Part shown: one piece after another, positions 8,491 to 17,225 of the stretch
Numbering within the stretch: the stretch's first letter is position 1
How the letters are laid out: each line of letters starts with the position of its first letter
Source: Chara braunii
Lineage: Eukaryota > Streptophyta > Charophyceae > Charales > Characeae
Length of the DNA stretch: 20,349 nucleotides
Reading direction: 5' to 3'
NCBI GenBank assembly: GCA_003427395.1
Contig: BFEA01000072.1
Coordinates: 3,316,474-3,336,822, forward strand
Position numbers and translations under genes: made by a program
The notes under the pieces: model-generated
The model's database searches: none
The model's input: the letters and a program-made list of their open reading frames with translations, nothing else
Told to the model about the DNA's origin: nothing

Positions 8491-8797
8491 TGTGGGTGCA
8501 GGAGGCCTGAACAATACAGCTCGTCCTGCCCCACTGTGGGTGCAGGAGGCCTGAACAATACAGCTCGTCCTGACACAATGTGGTTGCAGGAGGCCTGCCA
8601 TGGGGTGGGTGGTTCGCCAGAGTGCCATGATCATGTGCAGTGCAGCCGTTGCTAATGATGGGGAGTGCAGAAGGCCTGCTGCATGTGCAGGGGGTGCAGG
8701 AGGCCTGCCATGGGGTGGTTGGGTGGGTGGTGCTCCGGAATGCTAGGATGATGTGAAGTGGAGATCATGATGCTGTGGGGTCCAGGAGGCCTGCCGT
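8491..8797. repeat. 44-bp tandem repeat grading into dispersed GCAGGAGGCCTG motifs
   Basis: Units begin at 8491, 8535 and 8579, exactly 44 bp apart. The first two are near-identical and carry GGTGCAGGAGGCCTGAAC and ACAGCTCGTCCTG. The third diverges after GGCCTG. The core GCAGGAGGCCTG or a one-base variant recurs near 8664, 8693 and 8779, the last two followed by GCCATGGGGTGG or GCCGTGGTGG and GGTGGGTGG. Only the core survives in the older copies. Confidence 0.85.
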
Positions 8798-8805
8798 GGT
8801 GGTAT

Positions 8806-8834
8806 GGTGGGTGGATGGGTGGGTGGGTGGGTGG
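8806..8834. repeat. (TGGG)n microsatellite
   Basis: Seven imperfect TGGG units. Runs of GGG at this spacing could form a G-quadruplex on the plus strand; that is inference only. Confidence 0.8.
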
Positions 8835-9296
8835 TGATCCGGGATGGCTTGATGTGTGTTGAGTGCTGAATGGCATTAGTGACTACGTTACAGCTGACTG
8901 TGCTGTATGGCACCATAGCTGCTGCTGCTGAGTAATCAATGGGCCATGGAAGAGCAAGCCAGAAGGAGGGAGGGGGGAGGGAAGGAGGGGGGTGTTAGTT
9001 ATCATTTATTGAGGCATGGGCGATTATTCGCATTTTGCCATTTCACCGAAACTTGCGGGGGCGCAGAGGCTTTATGGGTTGTGTTCCTCGGTCCATGCTG
9101 TGTCAGGAACAGATGGCCTTCTGGTCTGGTTACTACCAGCTCCCATCATTTGCAGCCTAGGTGGAGCAGTGTCAATTACCAGATTATGAAGGCCATAGTC
9201 ACACGAGGACACTGTGGTCAAATGCATGCAAGAGAGTCCTAGTGTCAGTATGCGGAAGCGGGAAAAAAGCAGGATGAGTTCACATCAGTTTCTCAG
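8835..9296. other. No convincing gene; G-rich tract near 8965-8992
   Basis: A purine, mainly GGGA/GGAGG, tract lies at 8965-8992. The frame 8946-9242 (+) begins in this low-complexity tract and has no recognised domain. Confidence 0.4.
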
Positions 9297-9553
9297 AACG
9301 AGCCAGAGAAGGAGAGGGTGAAAGGATATGCAAGCGTAGTGTCGGGAGCAGGACGAGTTTCCATCCTCCCTTTCTCTGGCTCGACCTGAACAGGGCGGAG
9401 CGTAGTGCAGGGAGCGCTTTGAAGCATATCTTTCCACTCTCCCTTTTCTCTGGGTCGATCTGAACAGGAGCGAGCATAGTGTCGGGAGCACTTCCAAGCA
9501 TCCATTTTCACCCTCCCTTTCTCTGGCTCAACTTGAACAGGAGGGATCGTAGT
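9297..9553. repeat. ~60-75-bp array: one inverted unit followed by three direct units
   Basis: Direct units begin at about 9361, 9422 and 9496. They share CTCCCTTTCTCTGGCTCGAC, CTGAACAGG, GAGCGTAGT and GGGAGC. The first element (9299-9331) is the same unit in reverse complement: CGAGCCAGAGAAGG and GTGAAAGGATATGC mirror CTTTCTCTGGCTCG and GCATATCTTTCCAC. The first two units can therefore form a hairpin. Minus-strand frames repeat a peptide of the type PVQ(V/I)(E/D)PEK because of the array, not because of a gene. Confidence 0.85.
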
Positions 9554-9583
9554 TAGGTAGTGTGAGGAGTGCATTGACAGTGC

Positions 9584-9606
9584 GGGAGTGCATTCAGTGC
9601 ACTCCC
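9584..9606. repeat. Perfect 9-bp hairpin
   Basis: GGGAGTGCA (9584-9592) pairs exactly with TGCACTCCC (9598-9606) around a 5-nt loop. A T-run does not follow, so it is not called a terminator. Confidence 0.7.
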
Positions 9607-9621
9607 CCAACAATTGCAACA

Positions 9622-9994
9622 CAGGAATTGAGTGGAGCTGGAATCATACGTGCTGCAAATTTGCGGGCCAGAAGGATACTCGCCGGACAGTGTGAACACG
9701 CACTTTTTCCAGAAGAAGATCGACTATGGTGGCTGCCGCCTTCTCCGATCCTCTCCACAACAGGAATTGATTGAGAGGAGCTAGCTGCAACTGTGCCAGC
9801 TGGAAGGATGCCCGCCGGAAGGTGTGAACACATGCTTTGTCCAGAAGAAGATGGACTATGGTGGCTGCCACCTTCTTCTCTGAACTTCTTTACGACAGGA
9901 ATTGAGAGGAGCTAGAAGCATGCCAGCCGGAAGGTGTCAACAATTATTTTGGCCAGAAGAAGAATGGCTATGGCGGCGACCACCTTCATCCTCC
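9622..9994. repeat. ~135-bp tandem repeat, three copies, last one truncated
   Basis: Copies begin at CAGGAATTGA (9622, 9761, 9896), with periods of 139 and 135 bp. Shared blocks are GAGAGGAGCTAG, GCCGGAAGGTGTGAACAC, CCAGAAGAAGAT, CTATGGTGGCTGCC and CACCTTCTTC. The third copy has an internal deletion of roughly 30 bp. No shared reading frame is kept between copies. Confidence 0.88.
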
Positions 9995-10280
9995 ACAGCA
10001 AATGGCTGCCTTTGTTGGCTCTGTTCCAGCTGGTTAAATCCTTTTGTAATAACTTAATGTTGTATCGAGATGAAGAATTCTAGTACTAGAAGCTTATTAT
10101 TTCAGGTGGAAAGCCTGTGCCTTGCACAATTTGCTTGCTTATGCAGCTGCAGGAGGGGGCGGGGAGGGGGGGGCATTTTACTGCAATCATGTCCAGAAAT
10201 CAGTAGAAAAGGTCCTAAGAATGTCTGTATGCCCTCTGTTTAGGGGTGTTTACCATTTCTGTTGGCAAGGGATGATGGAT
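9995..10280. other. No gene seen; GGGGAGGGGGGG tract near 10158-10173
   Basis: Spacer between two tandem arrays. It contains a short G-rich stretch and a weak frame with no recognised product. Confidence 0.45.
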
Positions 10281-10728
10281 GGCGTCTGCTCTTCGGATTG
10301 TATCACTAGACTTCTCTTCTCCCGCTGACGCACCATTGCCTCATGGCTACTGAGGACCGGGACGGTGGACTGTAATAGTGTAATGCAGGCACCCATAATC
10401 TGGTCTGTCTGAATGCTGTCTGAATGATCTGGATCTGCTCTGAACATTGGGGTGTTCCTAGTCCCCTCTGTTTTGTTTGATTTGTTCCCTCATTGTCCCT
10501 CACTTCGTTGGGCGTCTGCTCTGCGGAGTATATCACTAGACTTCTCTTCTCCCGCTGACACACCATCGCCTCATGGCTACGGAGGACCGGGACGGTGGAC
10601 TGTAATAGTGTAATGCAGGCAACCATAATCTGGTCTGTCTGAATGCTGTCTGAATGATCTGGATCTGATCTCAACATTGGGGTGTTCCTAGTCCCCTCTG
10701 TTTTGTTTGATTTTTTCCCTCATTTTTG
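10281..10728. repeat. Tandem duplication, 230-bp unit, two copies
   Basis: GGCGTCTGCTCTTCGGA (10281) recurs as GGCGTCTGCTCTGCGGA (10511), offset 230 bp. High identity continues through GACCGGGACGGTGGACTG, TAATAGTGTAATGCAGGC, CTGAATGATCTGGATCTG and GTTCCTAGTCCCCTCTG to about 10728. Minus-strand frames across it are truncated echoes of each other. Few substitutions separate the copies, so the event looks fairly recent. Confidence 0.92.
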
Positions 10729-11769
10729 AAGCTCTGTGCTAGAAGTTTTGTTTCCCTGAGCTTTTGGAACTCTTTTTTTCTGTCCTTCTTTTGTTTTTTC
10801 GAAAACGAAACTGATGGATGTTTTTTTTTCGGGGTTTCCTTAGGGACCGATTCACTCTGCGTAGATTGACTGAACGCAGAAACCCTTGAACTTTCTGCGA
10901 TCATGTTTTTCACCTGATTTTTTGTTACTCATGTCGGCATTCTAACTTCTGATATCTCCAGCTGTTTTCACAAACAAGGGGGAACTTGCCTCGGTCCGTC
11001 CTGATGTCCAGACAGTCGTCATCCAGATAGATGCCTGGAACCGTAGCCGGAAAAGTCGTTTTTATTCATCGTCAACAATGGCAGTGTGGACTGTGCTTGG
11101 TTGTCATTCCGTGTTTCTTCCTGGTATGTCGCTTTTGTAAAGAACTCAGCAATTGTGAGAAGCCGTAAAGAACTGGAATACGCAAATAGTCTCAATGCAC
11201 TCAATGTGGAACCAACCGCGATAGAGAACAAGTCGTGTAGCATGTAATTGGGTTTCCAATCTCAGCAGCGAGAGTAACCACGAGTGAGACAAAGGTAGAG
11301 AAGCAGTAAACAGGAGGATAGTTTTATTGATGATCACTGGTTGAAATTGAAATGGCTCTTCAGTTCTCCCCCTTCACAAGCAGGACCTTCTGCTTCTGGC
11401 CACAACTTGCCACCTCAGCATGCTCATCCACCTTCACTGCGCCTATGGTCTTCTTGCGCTTGTTCGCCGACGCGCCAATCTCCAGGCATGAAACACCGCC
11501 ACGGCGGTTGGTTCCTTGCAACTCCAGTCCTCAGTTGCGAACCGCTGCCTCAGTATCACCATTCGCCTACCTCTATCCTACAGCTATGGCGCTCAGGCAC
11601 CCTTCCTAGCTCTCCCTTCTTCCCGGGTGGGCACTCTCCTTGCTCCTTGGTGCCGGCCTCATCGTCCACCTTCAGCCCGGGGGCAGCATTCTGGCCTCGA
11701 GCTGGCAAAAGGCAGAAGGAATGAGCAGACCGGGTCAGGCAGCTCTTTCGTAGTGTGGACCTGCCTACT
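10729..11769. other. No convincing gene
   Basis: A Lys/Ser-rich minus frame (10671-10913) starts outside the 230-bp duplication and ends inside its second copy. It has no recognised domain. Overlapping Pro/Ser-rich plus frames at 11341-11724 and 11352-11609 are also unrecognised. A small exon cannot be excluded, but no splice structure can be supported. Confidence 0.4.
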
Positions 11770-11860
11770 GTCTTCCCTGGAACACAACGCACCCTCATTT
11801 TGGCTATATCTGGCGGGAAATATCGCTTGTATGCATTCATTTTTAGGGTGCATTGTGTTC
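11770..11860. repeat. Inverted repeat, 26-bp arms, 39-bp loop
   Basis: The arm at 11770-11795 (starts GTCTTCCC, ends GCACCCT) and the reverse complement of 11835-11860 match at 23 of 26 positions. The 39-bp interior is AT-richer and includes TGGCGGGAAATATCGC. No clear target-site duplication flanks it. It could be a small foldback element or a stable hairpin in a transcript. Confidence 0.7.
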
Positions 11861-12150
11861 GGGGGAAGACGGTGGGGCTGCCTCAGTTTCCCTCCTTGTG
11901 TCGCCAAGTTTTCCTGATGTGGATGACCCAGAGTTGTCGTCGCCCAGTGTGCGCCTGGACCCATTGGGCCATTGAATCTTCTGGAACAATGTGGACAGCC
12001 CCCTTGATGTGCATCAGATTTGTGGCTGTGGCTGACTTCGAAGCTTTCTGTGACTCTTTGAATTTTACTACGTTTCTGGAATCGGGCCTGACACCCCATT
12101 TCCTGAGGTCATCTACGACTCCCTAGGGTTATGAGCTGTCTCTTTTGACA
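11861..12150. other. No gene seen
   Basis: Unique-looking sequence. Frames 11659-12099 (-) and 11755-12126 (+) cover it on opposite strands and neither is recognisable. Confidence 0.4.
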
Positions 12151-12206
12151 CTTGACCTAGCACCTTCTGACCAAAGGACTTGACTTAGCACCTTCTGACC
12201 AAAGGA
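12151..12206. repeat. 28-bp tandem duplication
   Basis: CTTGACCTAGCACC... (12151-12178) is followed immediately by CTTGACTTAGCACC... (12179-12206), with one difference, both ending TGACCAAAGGA. A recent slippage-scale duplication. Confidence 0.92.
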
Positions 12207-12382
12207 CATTTACGAGACCGCTGTGGGGCAGGGGACATGACTTTCGACCCCTGCATCTGGACTTAGAACAAAGGTTACAACCCTGGACTGTGTCCGGGTC
12301 GATTTTGAACCGAGTTCGATGTACTCTTGCCGTCTGGATTTCGAGTTCGATCACGGAAGTTTGTATCTTCATTAGGTATGGT

Positions 12383-12499
12383 TTTTCCTTTTGTTTTGAA
12401 TCCGATGTTTGCAGTACTACCTAGCTTCAAATAAGTAAGGTTTTTTGGACTTTTCCTTTTGTTTTGAATCCGATGTTTGCAGTACTACCTAGCTTCAAA
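12383..12499. repeat. Direct repeat, 49-bp copies, 68 bp apart
   Basis: TTTTCCTTTTGTTTTGAATC through CCTAGCTTCAAA occurs at 12383-12431 and again at 12451-12499 without a difference. The 19-bp spacer is ATAAGTAAGG plus a T-run. Confidence 0.92.
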
Positions 12500-13114
12500 G
12501 TCTGGATTTGATTTGAACTTCACCTTACACTGTTTCTGTGGTGTTCCTCTTCCGCCTGAGCAGAAAACCCATGTTCAAGAATTTTCCCTACTTCATACCC
12601 TTCGTCCATAGATGGTAGTATCATCGATTGGGAAAGTCGTTGCCTTTGGTATAAGGGTAAAAGAATGGATATGTTTTGAGATGTTGAGACGTATTAGGTA
12701 CAGAGGATGGTCCGCGCTTTTTTAATTTTTAATACCAGTGTCAGGCTGCTAGGGGGTGATATGAGCATCCCCCACCCCCTCTAGCACCCTGTCGCTGGTT
12801 CCTCAAGTCTACTAGTGAGGAGCAGCACCTGCTGGAAACCGGGTCCAGCATCCCACAGACACCCTCTTGACACAGGTTCGACTAGGAATAACAAGGTAAC
12901 GTGTGTAATCGGGTTCCAAAGGCTGCATGAAAAATATGTGCCAAAGATCAGTCTCTTCAGTCTCCCAGGGCCGCCAGATGGGCAGAAGCGTTCCTGGCTG
13001 TAGATGCAGATCAGCTGCCTCCAAACCCCTGTATATCCTCCCGAGCGAGTCGGTAGTGTGGAAAGAGGTCCGAGAACCGAGGCGGAAGGCGCAACGGACT
13101 CGAAATTGCTGCGT
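12500..13114. other. Spacer and possible 3' flank of the LINE relic
   Basis: No coding frame is supported. If the minus-strand LINE at 13115-14996 kept its 3' UTR, it would lie here. The A-rich minus-strand stretch near 12716-12735 could be its decayed tail, but no target-site duplication confirms this. GC-rich palindromes occur at 12740-12790. Confidence 0.35.
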
Positions 13115-13525
13115 CTATGCTGGTCCAGTCCTTGAAAGATATGCTGTAGTCTCTCTGGAGCGCCTCTTCACTTCGATTTGATTGGCCACTGCCCTCCCAG
13201 TGATGTTCGCTATCCAGCCCCTTTGTTTGTTTCCCAGCCATTCCGCAAGAGTATTGTTTAATTGCCTGCGTTATGTCCTTCTTTGTATGAAGAGGTCTAG
13301 TTGTGCTTTAACTTTCGACGGTTGTGCAGTTAGATCTTGTTGGATTTGCTGTTTTATCATTTCTGTAGTTTTCTCACCCTCTATACATATATTCTCCATT
13401 ACATGTATGCATCGTTTTCTCCAAGGGGCCCAAGGGATTGCTCTTCTCCCAATCTTGAACAGATTCTCCTCGAAAATGCTTTACGAAGGAGGGCTGGATG
13501 CCCCGCACAAAAGAGCTCTCCAATC

Positions 13526-13670
13526 CTATGGCCAGGTGGATTCAGTTCCCAGATGACACCAGACCCAGCGCAATGTGACGATCGCCCCTAGGCACTGTAG
13601 AAATATGTGCTCTATGGCGTCCGAGATTTCGTGAGAAGGAAAGCCCCGGTATCTCAAATTTTCCAGATTC
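13526..13670 (-). pseudogene. LINE ORF2 C-terminal zinc-finger-like fragment
   Basis: The minus frame between two stops reads about 47 residues including SDAIEHIFLQC, close to the ET(I)EH(I/L)F..C pattern of the zf-RVT region. The upstream Cys-X-X-Cys that normally precedes it appears as RYRG, so the metal site is broken. Confidence 0.5.
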
Positions 13671-13754
13671 TATGTAAATTTCCATATGGGACACTGGGCC
13701 CGGTTCCCAGCACGTGTTGCTCCCCACGAATAGATTGGAGCCTTGTTCCCATTG

Positions 13755-13791
13755 AAAAAGAAAAAAAAAAGAAAGAAAAAGAAAAAAAAAA
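13755..13791. repeat. A-rich tract (plus strand)
   Basis: Thirty-seven purines, mostly A with scattered G. Inside the minus-strand LINE relic it reads as poly-T, so it is an insertion or expansion and not the element's own tail. Confidence 0.85.
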
Positions 13792-14191
13792 CAATTCTGG
13801 CATGACTTGGACCACTAGAGTGTTGAACCTTTCTGTTGCAGGTATGTACAGTCTGTAAACCAGTCGGTTGTGGGCAGGCAACGATCCTCTATCTGTCATT
13901 GCAGGGAGATAACTTTTGCAGGTTTGGTGTTGGTTGTTGTGAACCAACGGATGGGTAGGATGTCATCTCTCCCCACATTCATGTGAGTCATCCATCGGTT
14001 CCTTACAATGTCTTTGAGGTTTACTTTTGGGCTCAGCATTCTGTAAGTGGCATTCACCGTCAGGCTAATTAGTGATGTGCTCTTGCAGTTCCTTCGTTTC
14101 GATTGCAGGGGGACCACTGCAATTGCACTGGATCAAAGGGCAGTTCCGAGAACGGGGTGTCTGGAAGGAATGCTACCAAGTCATCTTGATC

Positions 14192-14996
14192 CTATAACAC
14201 TCTGATGTTGTAGAGTTGTGTTCCCAAACCATCCTGCCGCCTCCGAAGAGTATCTGTTAAGAACATTATTATATTTTTTTGTATGGAAGAGATCAACCAG
14301 AGTTTCATCAGCTCGCACTTCCCACCAATGCTGCCCACACGCTCCCGATCTCCTTGAATCGTCGACCAATCGCTCTTTTCCGTGCACAAAATGCGCACCC
14401 AGTCTAAACGGATGGAGAATACGAGTTGTTGTTCCAGGTTCTTCGCCATGTTGTAACAGTGTTTCCGAGACAACCACAACTGTTGTTTTGTCTTCCATTT
14501 TTCGCTCTTCTGATCCCATATGCCCTTGAGTCTCATTATACCTCTATTAGCCCAATTGTTCCACACTCGACCATTATGGTCCATGATGTTGCTACTGCCA
14601 AACAGGGTTTGCCTCACCACTTCCTCCCACCTATCAGGCATAACCTTATTCAGCAGTGGAAGTTGGCACCATGCTCGTGGGGCCCTTACCCAGAAGTTGT
14701 CCCGTGTTAAATCCCTTCTGATTGCCCCCTGACCAGTCTCCCCTTGGGGTGCGGTGTGTCTCAAGATGGTCCAATAACGGTCTTCTAGCCAGGTCAGGGA
14801 GTCTACCTCAGGGGGGTCCAGGGGGGCATCCAGGCAATCTGTTCGAGGGCGAGGGCCCTCAAGGGGATGTGGGGTGTGAGCAGCAGTCTCCGTATCCTTT
14901 TTTTTTTTCCTTCTGAAGCCCGGGTTGTTGTAGAAGCCGGATTCCGGAGACACGGGGTTATTCCCACAACTATTGGTTGTCTTGACACTCCCTTAT
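14192..14996 (-). pseudogene. LINE ORF2 post-RT fragment
   Basis: The longest open part of the relic, about 267 codons after the preceding in-frame TAA. It has no ATG at its beginning, as expected for a fragment of a larger ORF2. Its first ~40 residues (KKKKD, PHPLEGPRP) do not look like a LINE and may be a junction or a diverged region. The middle, from DNFWVRAP to WDQKSEKW, is the recognisable part. Confidence 0.55.
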
Positions 14997-15139
14997 GCTC
15001 TGTAAGACCACCTCCCTACCCATCCTCTTGGCAATTTTCCTAGCGTATCCCTACTATCCTACCTCGGTATTGAGTACTCAGGACTATCACCATGCTATTT
15101 CATAGGGAGACTTGGACCAAGCAGTAGTTCTAGGCTTCA
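14997..15139. other. Spacer
   Basis: No gene or element seen between the LINE relic and the next array. Confidence 0.4.
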
Positions 15140-15600
15140 AGGCTAGTCAGGGCCAAGCGTGAAGCCTTGAAAGCCCCACCCAGCCCCAGTTGAGGCACAA
15201 TAAAGCAAGCCACATCACTTGGGTACATCGGGCGCCAGGCTCAAGCATTATGTCTGCTTCACCTACCAACCCCCATTCTCACGTGTTTCTTCTCCTTTTG
15301 TACAGATGTTAGATACTGAGGTCTGACAAGGCCAAGCGCGAAGCCTTGAAAGTCCCAGCCAGCCCCTGTCATATGTGTGCTATCTGTGTGCTATCTATGT
15401 GTCCTACTCTGACATGTTTTTTCCTTCCTACAAATGTCAGATATTGGGACTTGAAAGGGCCAAGTGCGAAGCCTTGAAAGCCCCAGCCAGCCCCAGTCGT
15501 GTGTGTGTGGTATTTGTCTTCTATCTATGTGTCCATGGTTTTAGATACCAAGGCCAGGCAAGGACAAGCGCAAAGCAGTCTCCTTAATGCGGTCACTTGA
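15140..15600. repeat. Decayed tandem array around a GCCAAGCGCGAAGCCTTGAA core
   Basis: The core GGCCAAGCG(Y)GAAGCCTTGAAAG followed by CCCAGCCAGCCCC occurs at 15151, 15330 and 15458, with a fourth degenerate copy (GGACAAGCGCAAAGC) at 15562. Each is preceded by a stretch resembling AGATACTGAGG or AGATATTGGGAC. Spacings of 179, 128 and 104 bp show repeated deletion. Short CTATCTATGTGTCC motifs also recur (15391-15408, 15519-15534). Confidence 0.8.
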
Positions 15601-16921
15601 ATGACCGGGTCTAGTATTCCCAAGGCTTCTTTGTCTTTGGGTTGGATTACTGATGACCAAGTCACTCTGCGAATCACATTTGGGCATCCATTTATCCCTC
15701 TTCATCATAATGTTGTCACATGCCTCTTAAGTGATTTGCCAGCCTCTTAACTTAGTGGTCATATTGCCAATTTATACGAAGGGAGGCTAGCACGACGTTG
15801 TTAATCACCAGTGACCTCCCAATTAGGGAGTTATGATTATCATTCCATAGGCCTATTTTTTCCAACAAATTGAGAAAAGAGGGATCCCCTTTTTACTTAT
15901 GCTTTTTAAAGTTTTTATATTTCGATGTTGAGGTTCGTGGCGGTTGTTAAAGTCAAACCCTTTAACATGTTTTCAGGCCTCCGAAGATGGAGCCCCGGTT
16001 CTAAGGTGAGAAGCGTTTGACCGCCACGCCTGCCACTCGTTTTCGCAATGTGCAAAAGATGGTAGGTCTCGCAATCGCACTTGCAATTGTCTAGCATCGA
16101 GAGATTAATCGCTCAAGACGCGTGTCAGTCGACACTTGAGTGTCGAAAGCGACCCTCAAAATCATTGAGGGCTGAATGATTATAAGTACCACATAGTACG
16201 CCATCCTCGCGATTGTCTGCGCATTCATGCACGGCTGATCGATATGACAAGGCCTACGTCGCCATAATATTTATCTAGAGTCTCGTGCACGATCCTCACA
16301 TATTTTATATTGTTAAAAAGTTATGGGTCGGATATGAAAAAGGGACTAGGCGCGATTTGCGTTTGGAGTTTGGTTTTATCTTGGCGAAGTGTATTCGCGC
16401 GGTTAGATGGACCGTCCTAGTTGACCAGTGTAGAGCCGCACTTGGGAGATCAACCCCTAGAGCGTCGGTTGTACCCCCTACGCTACAACGTACAAAAAAC
16501 GCCCTCAGTTGAGTCGCCTCTACAATTGCACTCGAGCAGCTTTCGCACGTGGTTCAGTAGCTCGGCGGGGAAACATTTGTCCAAGGGTGGTGACAACCCA
16601 TTAGGTAGAGGTAAGTTGTGCCTCGCTTGACCCCTATCCTGTCGTAGGGGTTCCCGATAGGTGTGGCTGACGCACTCAGCCGAAGCGGCGAAAACTCCCT
16701 TACAAGACGTCCTACAAAATCCTGCATGACGAGGTCGGGAGGGTCCCCCTCCAGGACCGATGCGCTCGACAATGCATGGTTTTCTCTTATCTTAAGCTTT
16801 CATGATTTACGTACCCCTTGAAGCGTCTAGCTAACAAGTAGTGTGCTCGAGGATTTAGGGTTTCTAAATGTGCAAATCGATTATCTTGTAAGTTGATTTG
16901 ACCACATTTCTTATGAAAGAC

Positions 16922-16922
<1 letters not shown>
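15601..16922. other. No gene seen
   Basis: Moderately GC-balanced sequence with several small palindromes: CGTGGCGG (15936-15943) mirrored by CCGCCACG (16021-16028), CCCTCAAAATCATTGAGGG near 16152, and a CCCCTATC/GATAGG hairpin near 16632-16660. None has the form of a tRNA, snRNA or 5S gene. Open frames are all short. Confidence 0.45.

Positions 16923-16965
<43 letters not shown>
16923..16965. repeat. (TA)n microsatellite
   Basis: About 21 TA units. It produces an Ile-Tyr repeat peptide in one frame, which is not evidence of a gene. Confidence 0.95.
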
Positions 16966-16968
<3 letters not shown>

Positions 16969-17090
16969 TACGCGGCCATGCTGTGCCTCTAGTGCCAGTG
17001 GCGTGTCTGGAGTGTATTTTTTGGCTGTGACAGACCTTTCTTTGTTTCGTGGGTGTTTTGCTGGTTTGTGATGGGGTGTGAACCGACAGT

Positions 17091-17167
17091 CTGTAGAGTT
17101 TTCCATCTGGTGTGGGTGAGTGATAGTCNCTGTAGAGTTTTCCATCTGGTGTGGGTGAGTGATAGTC
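17091..17167. other. Single N flanked by an exact 38-bp duplication (likely assembly junction)
   Basis: 17091-17128 and 17130-17167 are identical over 38 bp (CTGTAGAG... to ...GATAGTC), with one N at 17129 between them. A one-base gap between identical ends is the pattern left when two contigs with overlapping ends are scaffolded without being merged. The true sequence probably has one copy here. Frames crossing this point are not reliable. Confidence 0.8.
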
Positions 17168-17225
17168 TACTTTGATTTTGGTTAAGGTGGATTATCACTT
17201 ACAGTGTAATCAGTGAGGGGATTCT

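Larger units (their letters stand above)
13115..14996 (-). mobile_element. Decayed LINE (non-LTR retrotransposon), 3' part of ORF2
   Basis: Three minus-strand protein segments occur in LINE order. (1) 14192-14996: an open frame with LPLLNKVMPDRWEEVV, LFGSSNI and a Trp/Gly-Ile pattern ending GIWD, as in the region after the reverse transcriptase domain of L1-type elements. (2) 13526-13670: RYRGFP followed by IEHIFLQC and a Trp-rich stretch, resembling the Cys-rich segment near the C-terminus of plant LINE ORF2 with some Cys lost. (3) 13115-13429: a C-terminal frame with WRKRCIHVMENICIE and NTLAEWLGNKQRGW, interrupted by TAA at 13271-13273. Frameshifts and stops separate the segments, and an A-rich insert lies at 13755-13791. 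The reverse transcriptase and endonuclease domains are absent from the window. Assignment is by pattern recognition, not alignment. Confidence 0.6.

Noticed and set aside
9280-9622. Minus-strand frames with repeated PVQ(V/I)(E/D)PEK peptide as a repeat protein
   Set aside because: Several frames show the same peptide because of the DNA array; the units differ in length and shift frame.
10671-10913. Lys/Ser-rich minus frame as an exon
   Set aside because: It ends inside the 230-bp duplication and no splice sites or homology support it; left open as a weak possibility.
13182-13591. Plus-strand frames of 124 and 84 codons
   Set aside because: They are antisense to the LINE C-terminal segments, which make better protein sense on the minus strand.
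16864-17198. Minus-strand frames with Ile-Tyr repeats and a duplicated peptide
   Set aside because: They run over the (TA)n tract and across the N at 17129, where the sequence is uncertain.
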